35,082 bases of DNA from a virus: positions 1 to 35,082 of IMG/VR virus record IMGVR_UViG_3300048034_000296. One strand, 5' to 3'. The position numbers were made by a program, and so were the translations under genes. The notes beneath the pieces are model-generated. The model saw only the letters and a program-made list of their open reading frames with translations. It did no database searches and had not been told where the DNA came from. Every line of letters starts with the position of its first letter. Positions within the stretch are counted from its first letter, which is position 1. Of the stretch, positions 18,185-27,201 are shown in pieces.

Positions 18185-19405
18185 TTATCTTTTACCGTAT
18201 CCTCTCATCTTAAACCCGCTTCTAGATTTGTTTGAGCTTTTCATTTCTTTTGCTACTATAGCCTTTTGTAGATGCTGAGGTAGCGTTTTTTGACCTGCAG
18301 TTAATTTTGCAATAGACGGATGCTTAGATGTCATTTTATAAGCCGATCTGTATTTAGCCATGGTAGCTTGAGGATCTGTTGTTGGTTTACCAGAATTAGG
18401 ATCTACATACTGTCCTGCTTCTATCGCACCTGCTGCTTGTCCCGCTACTGGTGCGCTTTCAGTTGCAGCATTAGTAGCTGCATCAATCGCTCCGGCTGCT
18501 TGGCCAGTTGATTGGCTATTGCCTGTTACAATACCTTGATTATTAGCCGCTTCATTCTTTTTGTTTTCGAGTGCGGTTTTTTCGGCTGCTTCTCTTCTTG
18601 CTTTCTCTATAAGAAATTTTTCCTGTCCTTTTTGACCTCCTTCTAATTCATCTTGCCCAGTATTTCTTTGACCTGATCTTACTAGCTCTCCTGCACCTCT
18701 ACCTGAATTGATTGCAATTTGTGAATTTTTTACATTAGATCTAAACCCTATAAGTCGGTTGTTTTGTTTTTCAAATTTTCTTTGTTGTTTGGGACTAGCT
18801 CCTTCTGGCAAGCTATAAGTACCATCTGCAGCCCTTATAGCGCCTAGTTTATCTAGTCTTTTACTAGCTAAGTTAACTTTTCTAGTATTACTTTGAAGTC
18901 CTCTATTTATCCTGCTTATTTCCCAAGGCTGTAATACTCTAGACTGAGTACCTGTTTTTAAATCACCCTGTACGCCTGGTGTAGTTTCAGTTTTAGTACA
19001 TTTACCATTTGCATCTGGAGTAGATCCGTCTTTACATGTTTTTTTCTCAGGTTTTTTACACTCACACTTATCACCTACAACTGTTGGCGTACCTTCAGTA
19101 CACTTAAATTTAAAGCAAGGCCCGTTTTTCTTTCTTCCGCCTACAACATCTTTCTTGTACTCAGCGCACTTTGCATTTCCGTTTTTTGCTATGTATTCTT
19201 TAGAGCAAGCTTGTTCGCTTTTTTTATATACTTTTTTCTTTCCATCTCCTCCTCCGGTTACATCAGCATCGGTTGTTGTTGTTATTGTTTCGCCATCGGC
19301 ATATACTTTAGCGTTGGTGACTTTATTATTTCTCGATTCTCCGGTGCCGTCAGTTTGTTTTGCAGGCGCTCTTTTTACTCTGCCTGTTATTGGGTAGTTT
19401 GACAT
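18185..19405 (-). CDS. PIT-motif protein with eight-cysteine domain
   Basis: This 406-residue protein begins MSNYPITGRVKRAPAKQ, the third member of the N-terminal motif group. Residues 67-136 carry eight cysteines (67, 80, 97, 102, 114, 116, 124, 136) with Lys/Gly between them (KKNGPCFKFKCTEG; GDKCECKKPEKKTCKDG), looking like a small disulfide or metal-binding domain. The rest is Ala/Gly/Gln/Asn-rich and probably extended (GQAAGAIDAATNAATES appears near a second GQAAGAIEAG), ending in a basic tail (NKSRSGFKMRGYGKR). No signal peptide is seen, so disulfides would have to form after lysis. No family is recognised. Confidence 0.6.
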   Translation of the reverse strand: MSNYPITGRVKRAPAKQTDGTGESRNNKVTNAKVYADGETITTTTDADVTGGGDGKKKVYKKSEQACSKEYIAKNGNAKCAEYKKDVVGGRKKNGPCFKFKCTEGTPTVVGDKCECKKPEKKTCKDGSTPDANGKCTKTETTPGVQGDLKTGTQSRVLQPWEISRINRGLQSNTRKVNLASKRLDKLGAIRAADGTYSLPEGASPKQQRKFEKQNNRLIGFRSNVKNSQIAINSGRGAGELVRSGQRNTGQDELEGGQKGQEKFLIEKARREAAEKTALENKKNEAANNQGIVTGNSQSTGQAAGAIDAATNAATESAPVAGQAAGAIEAGQYVDPNSGKPTTDPQATMAKYRSAYKMTSKHPSIAKLTAGQKTLPQHLQKAIVAKEMKSSNKSRSGFKMRGYGKR

Positions 19406-19430
19406 TAGTTATATGTTTAGTGTGTTTAGT

Positions 19431-19673
19431 TTATACTTCAGGGGTCTTTGTTGAGTCAGTTGGGGGTTTGAATTTTTCTTCGTCTTCCTTCTGAGTTTTT
19501 CCATGATCAACAGGTTTTGATGAACGGTCAGATTCAAATTTTTCTTCTAAATCGTCACTGTGATCTTTAAATTGTTTAGACTTCCCCATGTTTATCGCGC
19601 CTTGTATTAAGTTTGCATCTGATTTATAAGGAGAACATGCTTTTGATGTTATTGGTCTTGCTTTGTATGTCAT
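19431..19673 (-). CDS. short PIT-motif protein
   Basis: The 80-residue product opens MTYKARPITSKACSPYK, very close to the start of the 170-aa neighbour (GYKARPITAKTK), and continues NLIQGAINMGKSKQF, which resembles the ILNMGAPVKM of the 377-aa neighbour. The second half is acidic/charged and probably disordered (DDLEEKFESDRSSKPVDHGK, TQKEDEEKFKPP). It looks almost like the shared N-terminal tag with a short tail. Its function is unknown; it lies just downstream of the metallopeptidase-like gene, a candidate processing enzyme. Confidence 0.6.
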   Translation of the reverse strand: MTYKARPITSKACSPYKSDANLIQGAINMGKSKQFKDHSDDLEEKFESDRSSKPVDHGKTQKEDEEKFKPPTDSTKTPEV

Positions 19674-19685
19674 TGTTAAAAGTTT

Positions 19686-20063
19686 TTATGCGTTGTAGGC
19701 TTCATCTTCCCATTCGAAGCTACCGCCTTCCATATCTGATTTACCTGTTTTTGTATCTATCAAACGTCCACCCTCTCTTTTATATACTCTCGCAGGTGTT
19801 CTTGTGTCTTTTTTCCACGTGACAGTATTATTATCGTATGATAATCTATTTTGCCCCATTTGTTTTAAATGCTCTTTCTCGTGCTCTACCACTTCTTGTT
19901 TTTGTTCGCCTTTTACTGATTTATCTATAAATATAGTTCCATCATTATTAGCTTCCCCCATGATATCTCCACCTAAATCTTTTACAAAAACAGGTGTTCC
20001 ATAAGTAGATGTTTCTTTGTCTATTCCAACAAGATCTGAAAAGTCTTTTAATCTAAAGCTCAT
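19686..20063 (-). CDS. HEKEH metallopeptidase-like protein
   Basis: The 125-residue protein contains VVEHEKEHLKQMGQ, with H61-E62-K63-E64-H65 matching the HExxH zinc-peptidase signature in a helix. Preceding it are beta segments (TPVFVKDLGGDIMGEANNDG, TIFIDKSVKG) and following it a short charged part. Its size suits a minimal zincin domain. Substrates could be capsid or PIT-motif proteins nearby, or cell wall; nothing in the sequence decides. A third metal ligand is not certain. Its start shares one base with the stop of the winged-helix-like gene (TAATG), so it is coupled to the chaperonin cluster. HExxH can occur by chance, but the helix context and small family-like domain favour an enzyme. 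Confidence 0.6.
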   Translation of the reverse strand: MSFRLKDFSDLVGIDKETSTYGTPVFVKDLGGDIMGEANNDGTIFIDKSVKGEQKQEVVEHEKEHLKQMGQNRLSYDNNTVTWKKDTRTPARVYKREGGRLIDTKTGKSDMEGGSFEWEDEAYNA

Positions 20064-20503
20064 TATCTTTCTTTATCTCTTATCATATCATCTATGGCTT
20101 TATTAAACACCTTATCTGTATATGATTTGTTTTTATAAAACACACTTCTTTGTGATGTGGGTAAATCTTCTTGCCCTAGTAACACTTTGTATATTCTATT
20201 GATTAATCTTCTACTTTTTGAAGAGACTTTGTAAACAGCGTATTTAGAGTTTGTTCTATTTCTTTCTTTGAACACATCTATCCACTCATCTTTTCTTAAT
20301 CTTTCCCATCTTTCTTTATCCCAGGAATATGTATACGCTCCATTAATAAAATCGTTTCTTGTAAAAAATTGCTTGCAATCTAAATATATTAACAATTCTA
20401 AATCCGCGTCTTTTAAATCATAAGTTTTACAAGCCCATCTCCTGACAAGCCTGTAATACTTAAGTAAATTTATTTCCCGCAAATCATCCGCGTCTAACCT
20501 CAT
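20063..20503 (-). CDS. winged-helix/MarR-like DNA-binding protein candidate
   Basis: The 146-residue protein is helical and basic with a layout like MarR-type winged helices: helix ADLELLIYLDCKQFFTRNDF (33-52), then TYSWDKERWERLRKDEWIDV (58-77), a charged wing (FKERNRTNSKYAVYKVSSKS) and helices RRLINRIYKVLLGQEDLP and YTDKVFNKAIDDMIRDK. Proteins of this plan, with 'FTR.DF' and 'W.RL.K.GWI.V', are frequent in marine and flavobacterial phage late modules. It may be a late-gene regulator or a virion protein; the role is inferred from fold pattern only. It overlaps the GroES stop by 4 nt (ATGA), so it is translated with the chaperonins. Confidence 0.6.
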   Translation of the reverse strand: MRLDADDLREINLLKYYRLVRRWACKTYDLKDADLELLIYLDCKQFFTRNDFINGAYTYSWDKERWERLRKDEWIDVFKERNRTNSKYAVYKVSSKSRRLINRIYKVLLGQEDLPTSQRSVFYKNKSYTDKVFNKAIDDMIRDKER

Positions 20504-20757
20504 TCTACAATAACAACGTCTTTCAGTGTTATAACATAATAGAGTTTATCTTTCCATTCAATACCATGACCGGCATGTTTGTCATACCTAACAATATCTT
20601 TTTCTTTAATACCTTCTATTTTATCACCTACACTAACAACAACCCCTTTTAAGTACCTAACGTCGCTGTCTTGTTTTTCAGTTAATTCAAGACCCCCTAC
20701 TTTTTTCGGGGCTTCTTTTATTTTGTCTATAATTATGTAATAATTAATTGCTTTCAT
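20500..20757 (-). CDS. groES: phage co-chaperonin GroES
   Basis: At 85 residues this is a slightly short GroES. The start AINYYIIIDKIKEAPKKVGG corresponds to the first barrel strand and the mobile loop, with GGLELT in place of the GG-hydrophobic-x-hydrophobic-T sequence that contacts GroEL. The later VRYLKGVVVSVGDKIEGIKE, DIVRYDKHAGHGIEWKDKLY and DVVIVE match the GroES strands G.V..VG, GD.V.Y....G and the C-terminal strand. It would cap the phage GroEL encoded directly before it (stop and start share one base). The gene order groEL-groES is the reverse of the usual cellular order. Confidence 0.85.
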   Translation of the reverse strand: MKAINYYIIIDKIKEAPKKVGGLELTEKQDSDVRYLKGVVVSVGDKIEGIKEKDIVRYDKHAGHGIEWKDKLYYVITLKDVVIVE

Positions 20758-22310
20758 TATGCTAATCTTTTATTACTAATTACACAGTCGGCCGATATAA
20801 TAGTAGTAACAACGCTCACTGCATTTTTAAGTGCAGACTTTGTAACTAAAACAGGATCTATAATACCTGCTTTTATCATATTGACTTCTTTGCTACTCCT
20901 TACATCTATACCTCTGTTTTTACCAGAAGGCTTTTTAATTTCAATAATACCAGCATTGTCTAGTATTGTATAATAAGGAGACTTAATAGATTCAAATAAA
21001 ACTTCTTCTCCTTTGTTTTTAGGTTTAATAGTATTTGCAGCATTTAATAAAGCAACACCTCCACCGGCAACAATACCTTCTTTATAAGCGGCTTTTGTCG
21101 CATGCAGCGCATCTTCCACTCGGTCTTTCTTTTCTTTAAGTTCAACCTCTGAATCAGCTCCCACATATATTAAACCTACCTTACCGGTAAGCATTGATAA
21201 TCGTTGTTCAAGCTTCTTCTTAAAAAACGGATTTGTTTCTTTTTCTATCTTGCTATTAACCTCTTTTATTCTTTCAGTGACATCTATGTCCTCTGTTGTT
21301 TGAATAACTGTTGATTTTTCATCTGTAACAGATTTTACAGCATTTCCTAAAACAGCGGGATCTATAAGATCTAAATCATCTCCTAACTCTTCGTTTATTA
21401 TAGTAGCACCTGTTAGTAAAGCTAAATCATCTAAAGTCTGTTGTCTTGTTGGACCAAACCCAGGAGGATTTACAATGTTTACTTTTATATTACCTTTAAC
21501 TTTATTTGAAAGCAAAGTTGCAAAAGGTTGTTGTTCTACTTCTGCTACAATAAGTAAACTTCTTTTTGTTTTTATAACGTGTTCTAAGACGCTTTGTATT
21601 TTTCTTATATTAGGAATAGGCGAAGATACAATTAGTACCATAGGATCGCTTAAAACAGCTGTGTGCTTATCTTTATCCGTAATTAAGTGTGGCGATTTTA
21701 AACCGCTATCAAATTGAACTCCCTCAACAAAATCCACATATGTTTCATTTGAATCGGATTGCTCCATTAATACGACGCCATTTTTTCCAACTTTTTCGTA
21801 AGCTTCTCCAATTTTGGTTCCAAGCTCTTTATCATTGTTGCAGCTAATAATAGCAACATTTTGCAGCATTTCGCCTTTAACAGGAATACTGGTCTTATCA
21901 AGATATACTTTAACTTTGTTAGCGCCGCTAAGAATGCCTTCTTTAAGTTCTCTAATCTTTTCTTCATCTAAATTTTTGTTTGCTATTTTTAATAATGAGT
22001 TAGCAAGCACGGTTGATGTTGTTGTTCCGTCGCCTGCTTCCTTTACTGTATTTCTAGCCGCCTGCTTTATAAGCGTAGCGCCAATATTTTCAACCGGGTG
22101 TAATAAGACTACGCTCTCCGCAACGGTTACTCCATCTTTTGTTATTACCGGGTTGCCAAGGCTATCTTCATAAATTACGCATTTTCCAGACGCACCTAAT
22201 GTGCTCTTTACTGCGTTTGATAATTTTTCGACGCCCTGCATTATTTGATCTTTAGCACTATCCCCAAAGGTTAGCGTTTTTACAATATCACTAGGATTAT
22301 TAAATTCCAT
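20757..22310 (-). CDS. groEL: phage chaperonin GroEL (Cpn60)
   Basis: The 517-residue protein is a full group I chaperonin lacking only the Gly-Gly-Met tail. Visible landmarks: the equatorial entry VKSTLGASGKCVIYED, with TKDGVTVAESV at 58-68; the ATP site GDGTTTSTVLANS at 93-105; VEDALHATKAAYKEGIVAGG at 398-417, with Asp400 as the ATP-hydrolysis aspartate, followed by GGVALL; and a C-terminal ALKNAVSVVTTIISADCVI. The apical part (about 190-375) is diverged, including LLIVAEVEQQPFATLLSNK. It folds other proteins, probably phage capsid or fiber proteins, with the GroES encoded next to it. The base composition matches the neighbours, so this is not a very recent pick-up from the host. Confidence 0.93.
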   Translation of the reverse strand: MEFNNPSDIVKTLTFGDSAKDQIMQGVEKLSNAVKSTLGASGKCVIYEDSLGNPVITKDGVTVAESVVLLHPVENIGATLIKQAARNTVKEAGDGTTTSTVLANSLLKIANKNLDEEKIRELKEGILSGANKVKVYLDKTSIPVKGEMLQNVAIISCNNDKELGTKIGEAYEKVGKNGVVLMEQSDSNETYVDFVEGVQFDSGLKSPHLITDKDKHTAVLSDPMVLIVSSPIPNIRKIQSVLEHVIKTKRSLLIVAEVEQQPFATLLSNKVKGNIKVNIVNPPGFGPTRQQTLDDLALLTGATIINEELGDDLDLIDPAVLGNAVKSVTDEKSTVIQTTEDIDVTERIKEVNSKIEKETNPFFKKKLEQRLSMLTGKVGLIYVGADSEVELKEKKDRVEDALHATKAAYKEGIVAGGGVALLNAANTIKPKNKGEEVLFESIKSPYYTILDNAGIIEIKKPSGKNRGIDVRSSKEVNMIKAGIIDPVLVTKSALKNAVSVVTTIISADCVISNKRLA

Positions 22311-22332
22311 TAAATTAAATTTTATTATATTA

Positions 22333-22656
22333 TTATTTGAATGTTTTCACTACCTTAGGTCCATTGATAAATTCAACCTTTTTCTCGTAATGCTCAATAG
22401 TTTTATCTATAGAGGTTTCAGCGGCTTCCATGGTTTCTCGCCTGGTTACATCTTTCCATTTTTTTTCATTTCGGATGTCTTGGTATTCTGTTTGATAATA
22501 GCCGTTTTGTAGTTGAACAATCCTCCAATTTGCTTTATCAGCAATATGGTTCCATAATTCAATTTGGTTTTCATCTGGTTGTGATTGACTAGACCACGTA
22601 TTAGTCTGGTAAAATAGTGTCATTGGTTTTGGTTTTAATTTGACATTGGTTAACAT
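22333..22656 (-). CDS. small hypothetical protein upstream of groEL
   Basis: The 107-residue product has a possible second start at its Met12 (position 22623, MTLFYQTNTWSSQ), which follows an A-rich leader and may be the real one; the upstream ATG overlaps a small hairpin (22655-22668). The protein shows QPDENQIELWNHIADKANWR, IVQLQNGYYQTEYQDI and a charged C-terminal helix (ETSIDKTIEHYEKKVEF). I do not recognise a family. It lies 22 nt upstream of the groEL start and could be part of that group or of the fiber genes before it. Coding status rests on operon fit. Confidence 0.55.
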   Translation of the reverse strand: MLTNVKLKPKPMTLFYQTNTWSSQSQPDENQIELWNHIADKANWRIVQLQNGYYQTEYQDIRNEKKWKDVTRRETMEAAETSIDKTIEHYEKKVEFINGPKVVKTFK

Positions 22657-22708
22657 ACCTTACGGTATACTCTTATTATTACTTGGTTTACTTAATTTTT
22701 AACTGTGT

Positions 22709-23047
22709 CTACTCGTTCCACGTAAAATATAAATCATTCTCTACAGGTACTGCTTTTTTACTTATACCATCTGCTATTCTGTTTTGGAACTCTGTGATAT
22801 CTAACGCCGCATCTAACCATCCAATAACAACGCGTTCAAACTCTTCAGAATCTGAGTAGGGTATAAAATCTTCACCTTCATTATATTCAAAGCTTTGTGT
22901 TCCACCGATATTATCAGAGTAGACAACACCATCGATCTCTTCATCTCCTGAATACGTATAATGTGCTCTTGTTACTAGGTTTTCTTTACCTTGTGATTCA
23001 ACAAGTGCATTAATTTTGTGAATTTCAAATTTATAATTAATTGCCAT
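22709..23047 (-). CDS. small phage protein of a fiber-associated family
   Basis: The 112-residue protein reads AINYKFEIHKINALVESQGK, then VTRAHYTYSGDEEIDGVVYS, GGTQSFEYNEGEDFIPYSDS, and EFERVVIGWLDAALDITEFQ with NRIADGISKKAVPV. This plan (beta-strand start, 'FIPYSDLTEE.VVGWL...', amphipathic end) is a small phage family commonly found near tail and fiber genes, of unknown function. It is 7 nt downstream of the collagen-like fiber gene. A chaperone or fiber-base role is plausible by position only. Confidence 0.65.
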   Translation of the reverse strand: MAINYKFEIHKINALVESQGKENLVTRAHYTYSGDEEIDGVVYSDNIGGTQSFEYNEGEDFIPYSDSEEFERVVIGWLDAALDITEFQNRIADGISKKAVPVENDLYFTWNE

Positions 23048-23054
23048 TTTTTAT

Positions 23055-25313
23055 TTATTTTATTGATTTTAATAAACCATTTGAGTAACCAAAAGTTACA
23101 GTTTTAGTACCTTTACCGTCTGGAACGATAACCTGTTGTTCTCCAGAAAATCCGCTTATATAATTACCTTGATTTTCTTCTGTTAAGAAAACCCATGGTC
23201 CTTTTTGAGTACCTCCTTCTAGTCTAGAATAACTAGGTGCTCCCCAAAAGGGTAGCGTTATCATTTGATTGTAATAGTTAGATCCATTACCGTGGTTACT
23301 TATTATATTACTAGCCCATCCTGTATGACCAGCAAAATTTGTAGAACCTTGTCTCCATGTAAGATTCCCGTTACCATACCCTTGGCTTGTTAAATTGCCT
23401 GCAGAATATGACGTTGATCCAGCGGGTCCTGTTGGTCCTTGTGAACCAGTCGGTCCTTGCGACCCAGTTGATCCAGTATTACCCTTAGCCCCCTGAGGCC
23501 CAGTTGCACCTGCTAATCCTGGTGCTCCTTGAGGTCCAGTTGATCCAGTATTACCCTTGTCTCCTTTAGCTCCATTAGTACCGTTAGTACCAGCAGCCCC
23601 CGTTGAGCCTTTTGCTCCGGCAGGTCCCTGTGGACCAGTACCTCCTGCGGCACCAGTATATCCTCTTGGACCCTGCACCCCAGCACTACCAGCTGCCCCA
23701 GTGTCTCCTTTATCTCCTTTTGCTCCGGCTGCTCCGGCTGCTCCAGCCGCTCCTGTATTCCCTTTTGGGCCAATTCCGCCAGTTGCTCCGGCTGCTCCTG
23801 TAGCGCCAGGGTCACCTTTAGCGCCTGCTGCTCCGGTATAACCTCTCAATCCTCTTATGCCTTGAATACCTTGATCACCAGCGTCACCTTTAGGGCCTGT
23901 ACCCCCAGTAGCACCAGTAAGCCCTTGCACTCCTCTTGGCCCTGTAATTGAATTACCTTGTGGTCCTTGTGCTCCGGTGTAACCTCTTGGTCCTTGTGCT
24001 CCATCAGCTCCATCAGCACCATCATCTCCTTTAGGTCCAACACCGCCTGTACTACCTGTATAACCTCTTGGTCCCTGAGAACCAACTGCTCCTACTGCAC
24101 CTGTTGAACCTTTAGGCCCTGTTGGTCCTGCTGGCCCCGTGCTGCCCGTGTTACCTTTATCCCCTTTAGCACCATCATCACCGTCGGTTCCGTTAGAACC
24201 AGCTGCGCCTGTATATCCTCTTGGTCCTTGTGGGCCTATAGCTCCTTGAGACCCTGTACTGCCTTTTGGTCCAGTTGGTCCTGTAGAGCCTGTATTTCCT
24301 TTTGCTCCTTGCGGTCCTACCGCACCAGTAGCTCCATTAATACCGTCGTCTCCATCACTTCCCGCTGGACCCTGTAAGCCTGTTGCTCCTGTATTGCCCT
24401 TTGGCCCTTGTGGTCCTATACCACCTGTTGCTCCTGTATTACCCTTTGGTCCTACGCCACCTGTTGGCCCTTGTATTCCTTGTATTCCTTGACTACCAGT
24501 ATTACCTTTAGCTCCTTGCGGCCCTTGAGATCCTGTATTACCTTTTACACCTTGTGTACCTTTAATAGATCCACCTGTAACCCATCCATCTGCTGATGTC
24601 CATACCCATATAGAGTCGTCTGATTGTACTATATAAGCGTCACCATTTGAATTACCACTTGATGGTAAGTTAGATGATGTAGATACTTGACCTTGCATTG
24701 ATATACCCCATCCTGCACTACCTTGGGAACCTTGTATTCCCTGTGGACCTTGTGAGCCTGTGTTTCCTTTTGGCCCTGTTGGACCGGTTGGTCCTTGTGA
24801 ACCTGTATTTCCTTTAGCACCAGCTACACCTTGAGGTCCTTGAGAACCCGTAGCTCCTTTGTCGCCATCTGTACCGTTTGTTCCATTTGAACCAGCATAA
24901 CCTCTTGGACCTTGAGCTCCAACAGAACCTGTACTACCTTTAGCGCCAGTTGCGCCTTGTGGTCCAGTAGCTCCTTGAGCACCAACATTACCCTGAGGGC
25001 CTCTTGATCCAGTATCACCTTTAGCTCCTTGAGAAGCGGCTTGAGAAGAATCCCTACCAAAAGCCTCGCTTATAAACGCATGTATTTCCTCTACATCTGC
25101 TCTTACATCTTCAACATGCTTTATTAAAAACTTATTTGCTTGAAACAATCCTTCATCATTGTAAACTTCACTCATGTCCGCTAAACTCGCAAGTTCATCT
25201 GACTTTTGTTTTGATACAGTTATTTCTCCATCGCTACCCCTTACTGCTTCTTGATCAGCGGTACCTTGTTTAAATAGTTTTTTACCTCGTATTTTATTGT
25301 TTATATTTGCCAT
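23055..25313 (-). CDS. collagen-like phage tail fiber
   Basis: The 752-residue protein has an N-terminal helical part (1-95, including [20 protein letters not shown]), then Gly-X-Y repeats from about residue 96 to 632, with many GPQGPxG, GxKGNTG and GPRGYTG units. These trimerise as a collagen triple helix forming a long fiber shaft. A break at about 202-250 contains [20 protein letters not shown] and then [19 protein letters not shown], a small globular or beta segment seen in other phage collagen fibers. The final 120 residues ([20 protein letters not shown] onward, ending [11 protein letters not shown]) are non-repetitive and probably form the receptor-binding tip. The DNA repeats make recombination and length change likely. 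No proline hydroxylase is seen. Confidence 0.88.
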   Translation of the reverse strand: MANINNKIRGKKLFKQGTADQEAVRGSDGEITVSKQKSDELASLADMSEVYNDEGLFQANKFLIKHVEDVRADVEEIHAFISEAFGRDSSQAASQGAKGDTGSRGPQGNVGAQGATGPQGATGAKGSTGSVGAQGPRGYAGSNGTNGTDGDKGATGSQGPQGVAGAKGNTGSQGPTGPTGPKGNTGSQGPQGIQGSQGSAGWGISMQGQVSTSSNLPSSGNSNGDAYIVQSDDSIWVWTSADGWVTGGSIKGTQGVKGNTGSQGPQGAKGNTGSQGIQGIQGPTGGVGPKGNTGATGGIGPQGPKGNTGATGLQGPAGSDGDDGINGATGAVGPQGAKGNTGSTGPTGPKGSTGSQGAIGPQGPRGYTGAAGSNGTDGDDGAKGDKGNTGSTGPAGPTGPKGSTGAVGAVGSQGPRGYTGSTGGVGPKGDDGADGADGAQGPRGYTGAQGPQGNSITGPRGVQGLTGATGGTGPKGDAGDQGIQGIRGLRGYTGAAGAKGDPGATGAAGATGGIGPKGNTGAAGAAGAAGAKGDKGDTGAAGSAGVQGPRGYTGAAGGTGPQGPAGAKGSTGAAGTNGTNGAKGDKGNTGSTGPQGAPGLAGATGPQGAKGNTGSTGSQGPTGSQGPTGPAGSTSYSAGNLTSQGYGNGNLTWRQGSTNFAGHTGWASNIISNHGNGSNYYNQMITLPFWGAPSYSRLEGGTQKGPWVFLTEENQGNYISGFSGEQQVIVPDGKGTKTVTFGYSNGLLKSIK

Positions 25314-25316
25314 TAT

Positions 25317-27179
25317 TTAAAACGTATCAAATTCCATTATTATACTTACGCTAACACCATACCAGTATTTGCCGGTCCCGCTCTTTTGGTATCTAAAGTT
25401 TAATCTATCACCAGCGGTAAATGTGAAATTGGGTGACCAGGTTATATTACTACCATCTGAACTTCCATTACTAGGCGTTAATTCCCCTGAAAATCCAGAC
25501 ATTAAACCATTCTTTTGAATTGATAATTCTGTGGTAAAAGACGTACTCATTGTTGAACCAGCAGTGTGCATCATTATTATTCTCTTAACAGTACCACCTC
25601 TTGGACAAGCAAACGTGTTATAGTAATTAGCACTAGTTGTCTCAGATATGTAGTTAAGTGGCATGTACCAAATACCAGTACTACTACTTCTATCATCGAA
25701 GTTAGAAGTTATTACTGTTTGGAAAGTTTTCCAATGCGCGTCTACATTTTGTAAATCCGCGTAATTTATTTTACTATTTTCATCTTCACTAGACTCTACT
25801 ATAAACCAATCAGCCTGAGGGTCATCACCATCTATTACTGGTAATTCATTAAAATCTAATGTTATATTTTTAGTTGTTGCACCAATACTAGTGCTTGAAG
25901 AAATGTCTAAACCTGTACCAACAGTTATGTTTGCAACACTATCAACCCATTTTAATTGCGAGCTAGAGCCAGTACCTGCTATAACCTTACCTGCTGAAGG
26001 ACCCAGTCCGTTTAGATTTATGCCAGAATATTGACCTAAATAAAGAGTATTATTACCCAAACTAACACCACCAGATTGTGTTACTAGTTTTTCGCTATTG
26101 TTGTAAAATAATTGTACTCCACCACCAGCGCTAGCAATAATACTATTTTTATATCCTCCTGGTCCGTTTTCTCTAAAAACCAATTGCTGACTACCTGATC
26201 CCCCATATGTAAAATACTGTGGACTACCTGATGTAGTTATTTCAGCAGTATAAGTTTTCATTTGAGTACTGGAAACCTCAAACTTTGTACTACCAGCACA
26301 ATTAATTCTAAATTGGTCATTAGCATTAAAGCCAAAATAAGTATTAGTATCTCCGGTATGATAAATATAATCACTTAAGTACCCAGAAGAAAATGTTATA
26401 TCACCTGTTACACTGATGGCTGAGGTTGATACAGCAGAAGAAACCATTGATCCTGTTATATTAACACCTGTGCTTGTAGTTTCAAATTTTTTAGAGTTGT
26501 TGTAATATAAATTTACTGCTCCATTTGGTATTGCTAAAACCATATCTTCATTAGCATTTGCTAACAGCGCAATAGAAGTACCATTACTTTTTATTCTTAA
26601 ATCTCCTGTGCCTGTATCTTCAATATAGCTATGGATACCATCGTGATATATTTGAAGGTCTTTCCCTGTGCCTAGAGCTATATAGCTTTTATCAGGAAAA
26701 ACAGTATAAACAGCAACTGAAGCCCCTGACGAATAAACTGCAGAAGCACCATCTAAAATGAAATAATCTCGTACGTCACAAGAAAGAGTTCCTTCTGGAT
26801 TCCCGTTGTCTGCTTGAAATCTTACAGCTTGGTTTCTTGCGTGGTTAGTAATAAGCATTTCTGTTTGAATACCACCTGTACAGTCATTTGATATTTGAAA
26901 ATAACCAGTTCCCGTATGCTGTATGAATGAATTAGAAGAGTTACTATGAATGCTCAACCCTCCTGTTTGCGTGCCATCAGTCCATGCAAGTCTCTCGCCA
27001 TTCTCCATGTTTATGTCACCAGTCATGGTGCCACCACTAAGTGGTAAGTAAACTCCAGATCCACCGTCATGAGCATCTACGTAAGCTTTATTAGCCGCGT
27101 CTTTTGAATTTGTTGGATCACCGACTTGGAGGATTTTTCGCCCCTCCGCGTCGATGCCATTTAGAAATCTTATTGCCAT
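25317..27179 (-). CDS. phage tail fiber with shared anchor
   Basis: The 620-residue protein begins MAIRFLNGIDAEGRKILQVG, with DAANKAYVDAHDGG, a phage fiber anchor pattern also close to the start of the next fiber gene ([13 protein letters not shown]). The middle is Ser/Thr/Gly-rich with beta-strand repeats such as LQIYHDGIHSYIEDTGTGDL, YYNNSKKFETTSTGVNITGS and YYNNSEKLVTQSGGVSLGN, typical of beta-helical or beta-solenoid shafts. The C-terminal segment (FTAGDRLNFRYQKSGTGKYW, then YGVSVSIIMEFDTF) probably forms a tip domain. No enzymatic motif is seen. It sits between the collagen-like fiber and another long fiber, with 3 and 22 nt gaps. Confidence 0.8.
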   Translation of the reverse strand: MAIRFLNGIDAEGRKILQVGDPTNSKDAANKAYVDAHDGGSGVYLPLSGGTMTGDINMENGERLAWTDGTQTGGLSIHSNSSNSFIQHTGTGYFQISNDCTGGIQTEMLITNHARNQAVRFQADNGNPEGTLSCDVRDYFILDGASAVYSSGASVAVYTVFPDKSYIALGTGKDLQIYHDGIHSYIEDTGTGDLRIKSNGTSIALLANANEDMVLAIPNGAVNLYYNNSKKFETTSTGVNITGSMVSSAVSTSAISVTGDITFSSGYLSDYIYHTGDTNTYFGFNANDQFRINCAGSTKFEVSSTQMKTYTAEITTSGSPQYFTYGGSGSQQLVFRENGPGGYKNSIIASAGGGVQLFYNNSEKLVTQSGGVSLGNNTLYLGQYSGINLNGLGPSAGKVIAGTGSSSQLKWVDSVANITVGTGLDISSSTSIGATTKNITLDFNELPVIDGDDPQADWFIVESSEDENSKINYADLQNVDAHWKTFQTVITSNFDDRSSSTGIWYMPLNYISETTSANYYNTFACPRGGTVKRIIMMHTAGSTMSTSFTTELSIQKNGLMSGFSGELTPSNGSSDGSNITWSPNFTFTAGDRLNFRYQKSGTGKYWYGVSVSIIMEFDTF

Positions 27180-27201
27180 TTAGGTTTATTTAATTAAACT
27201 A

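Noticed and set aside
22655-22668. ATACC-TTAC-GGTAT hairpin as a terminator
   Set aside because: The stem is only 5 bp, no T-run follows, and it overlaps a possible start codon.
23557-23841. Plus-strand proline/alanine-rich frames within the collagen-like gene
   Set aside because: They are mirror frames of Gly-X-Y repeats on the other strand.
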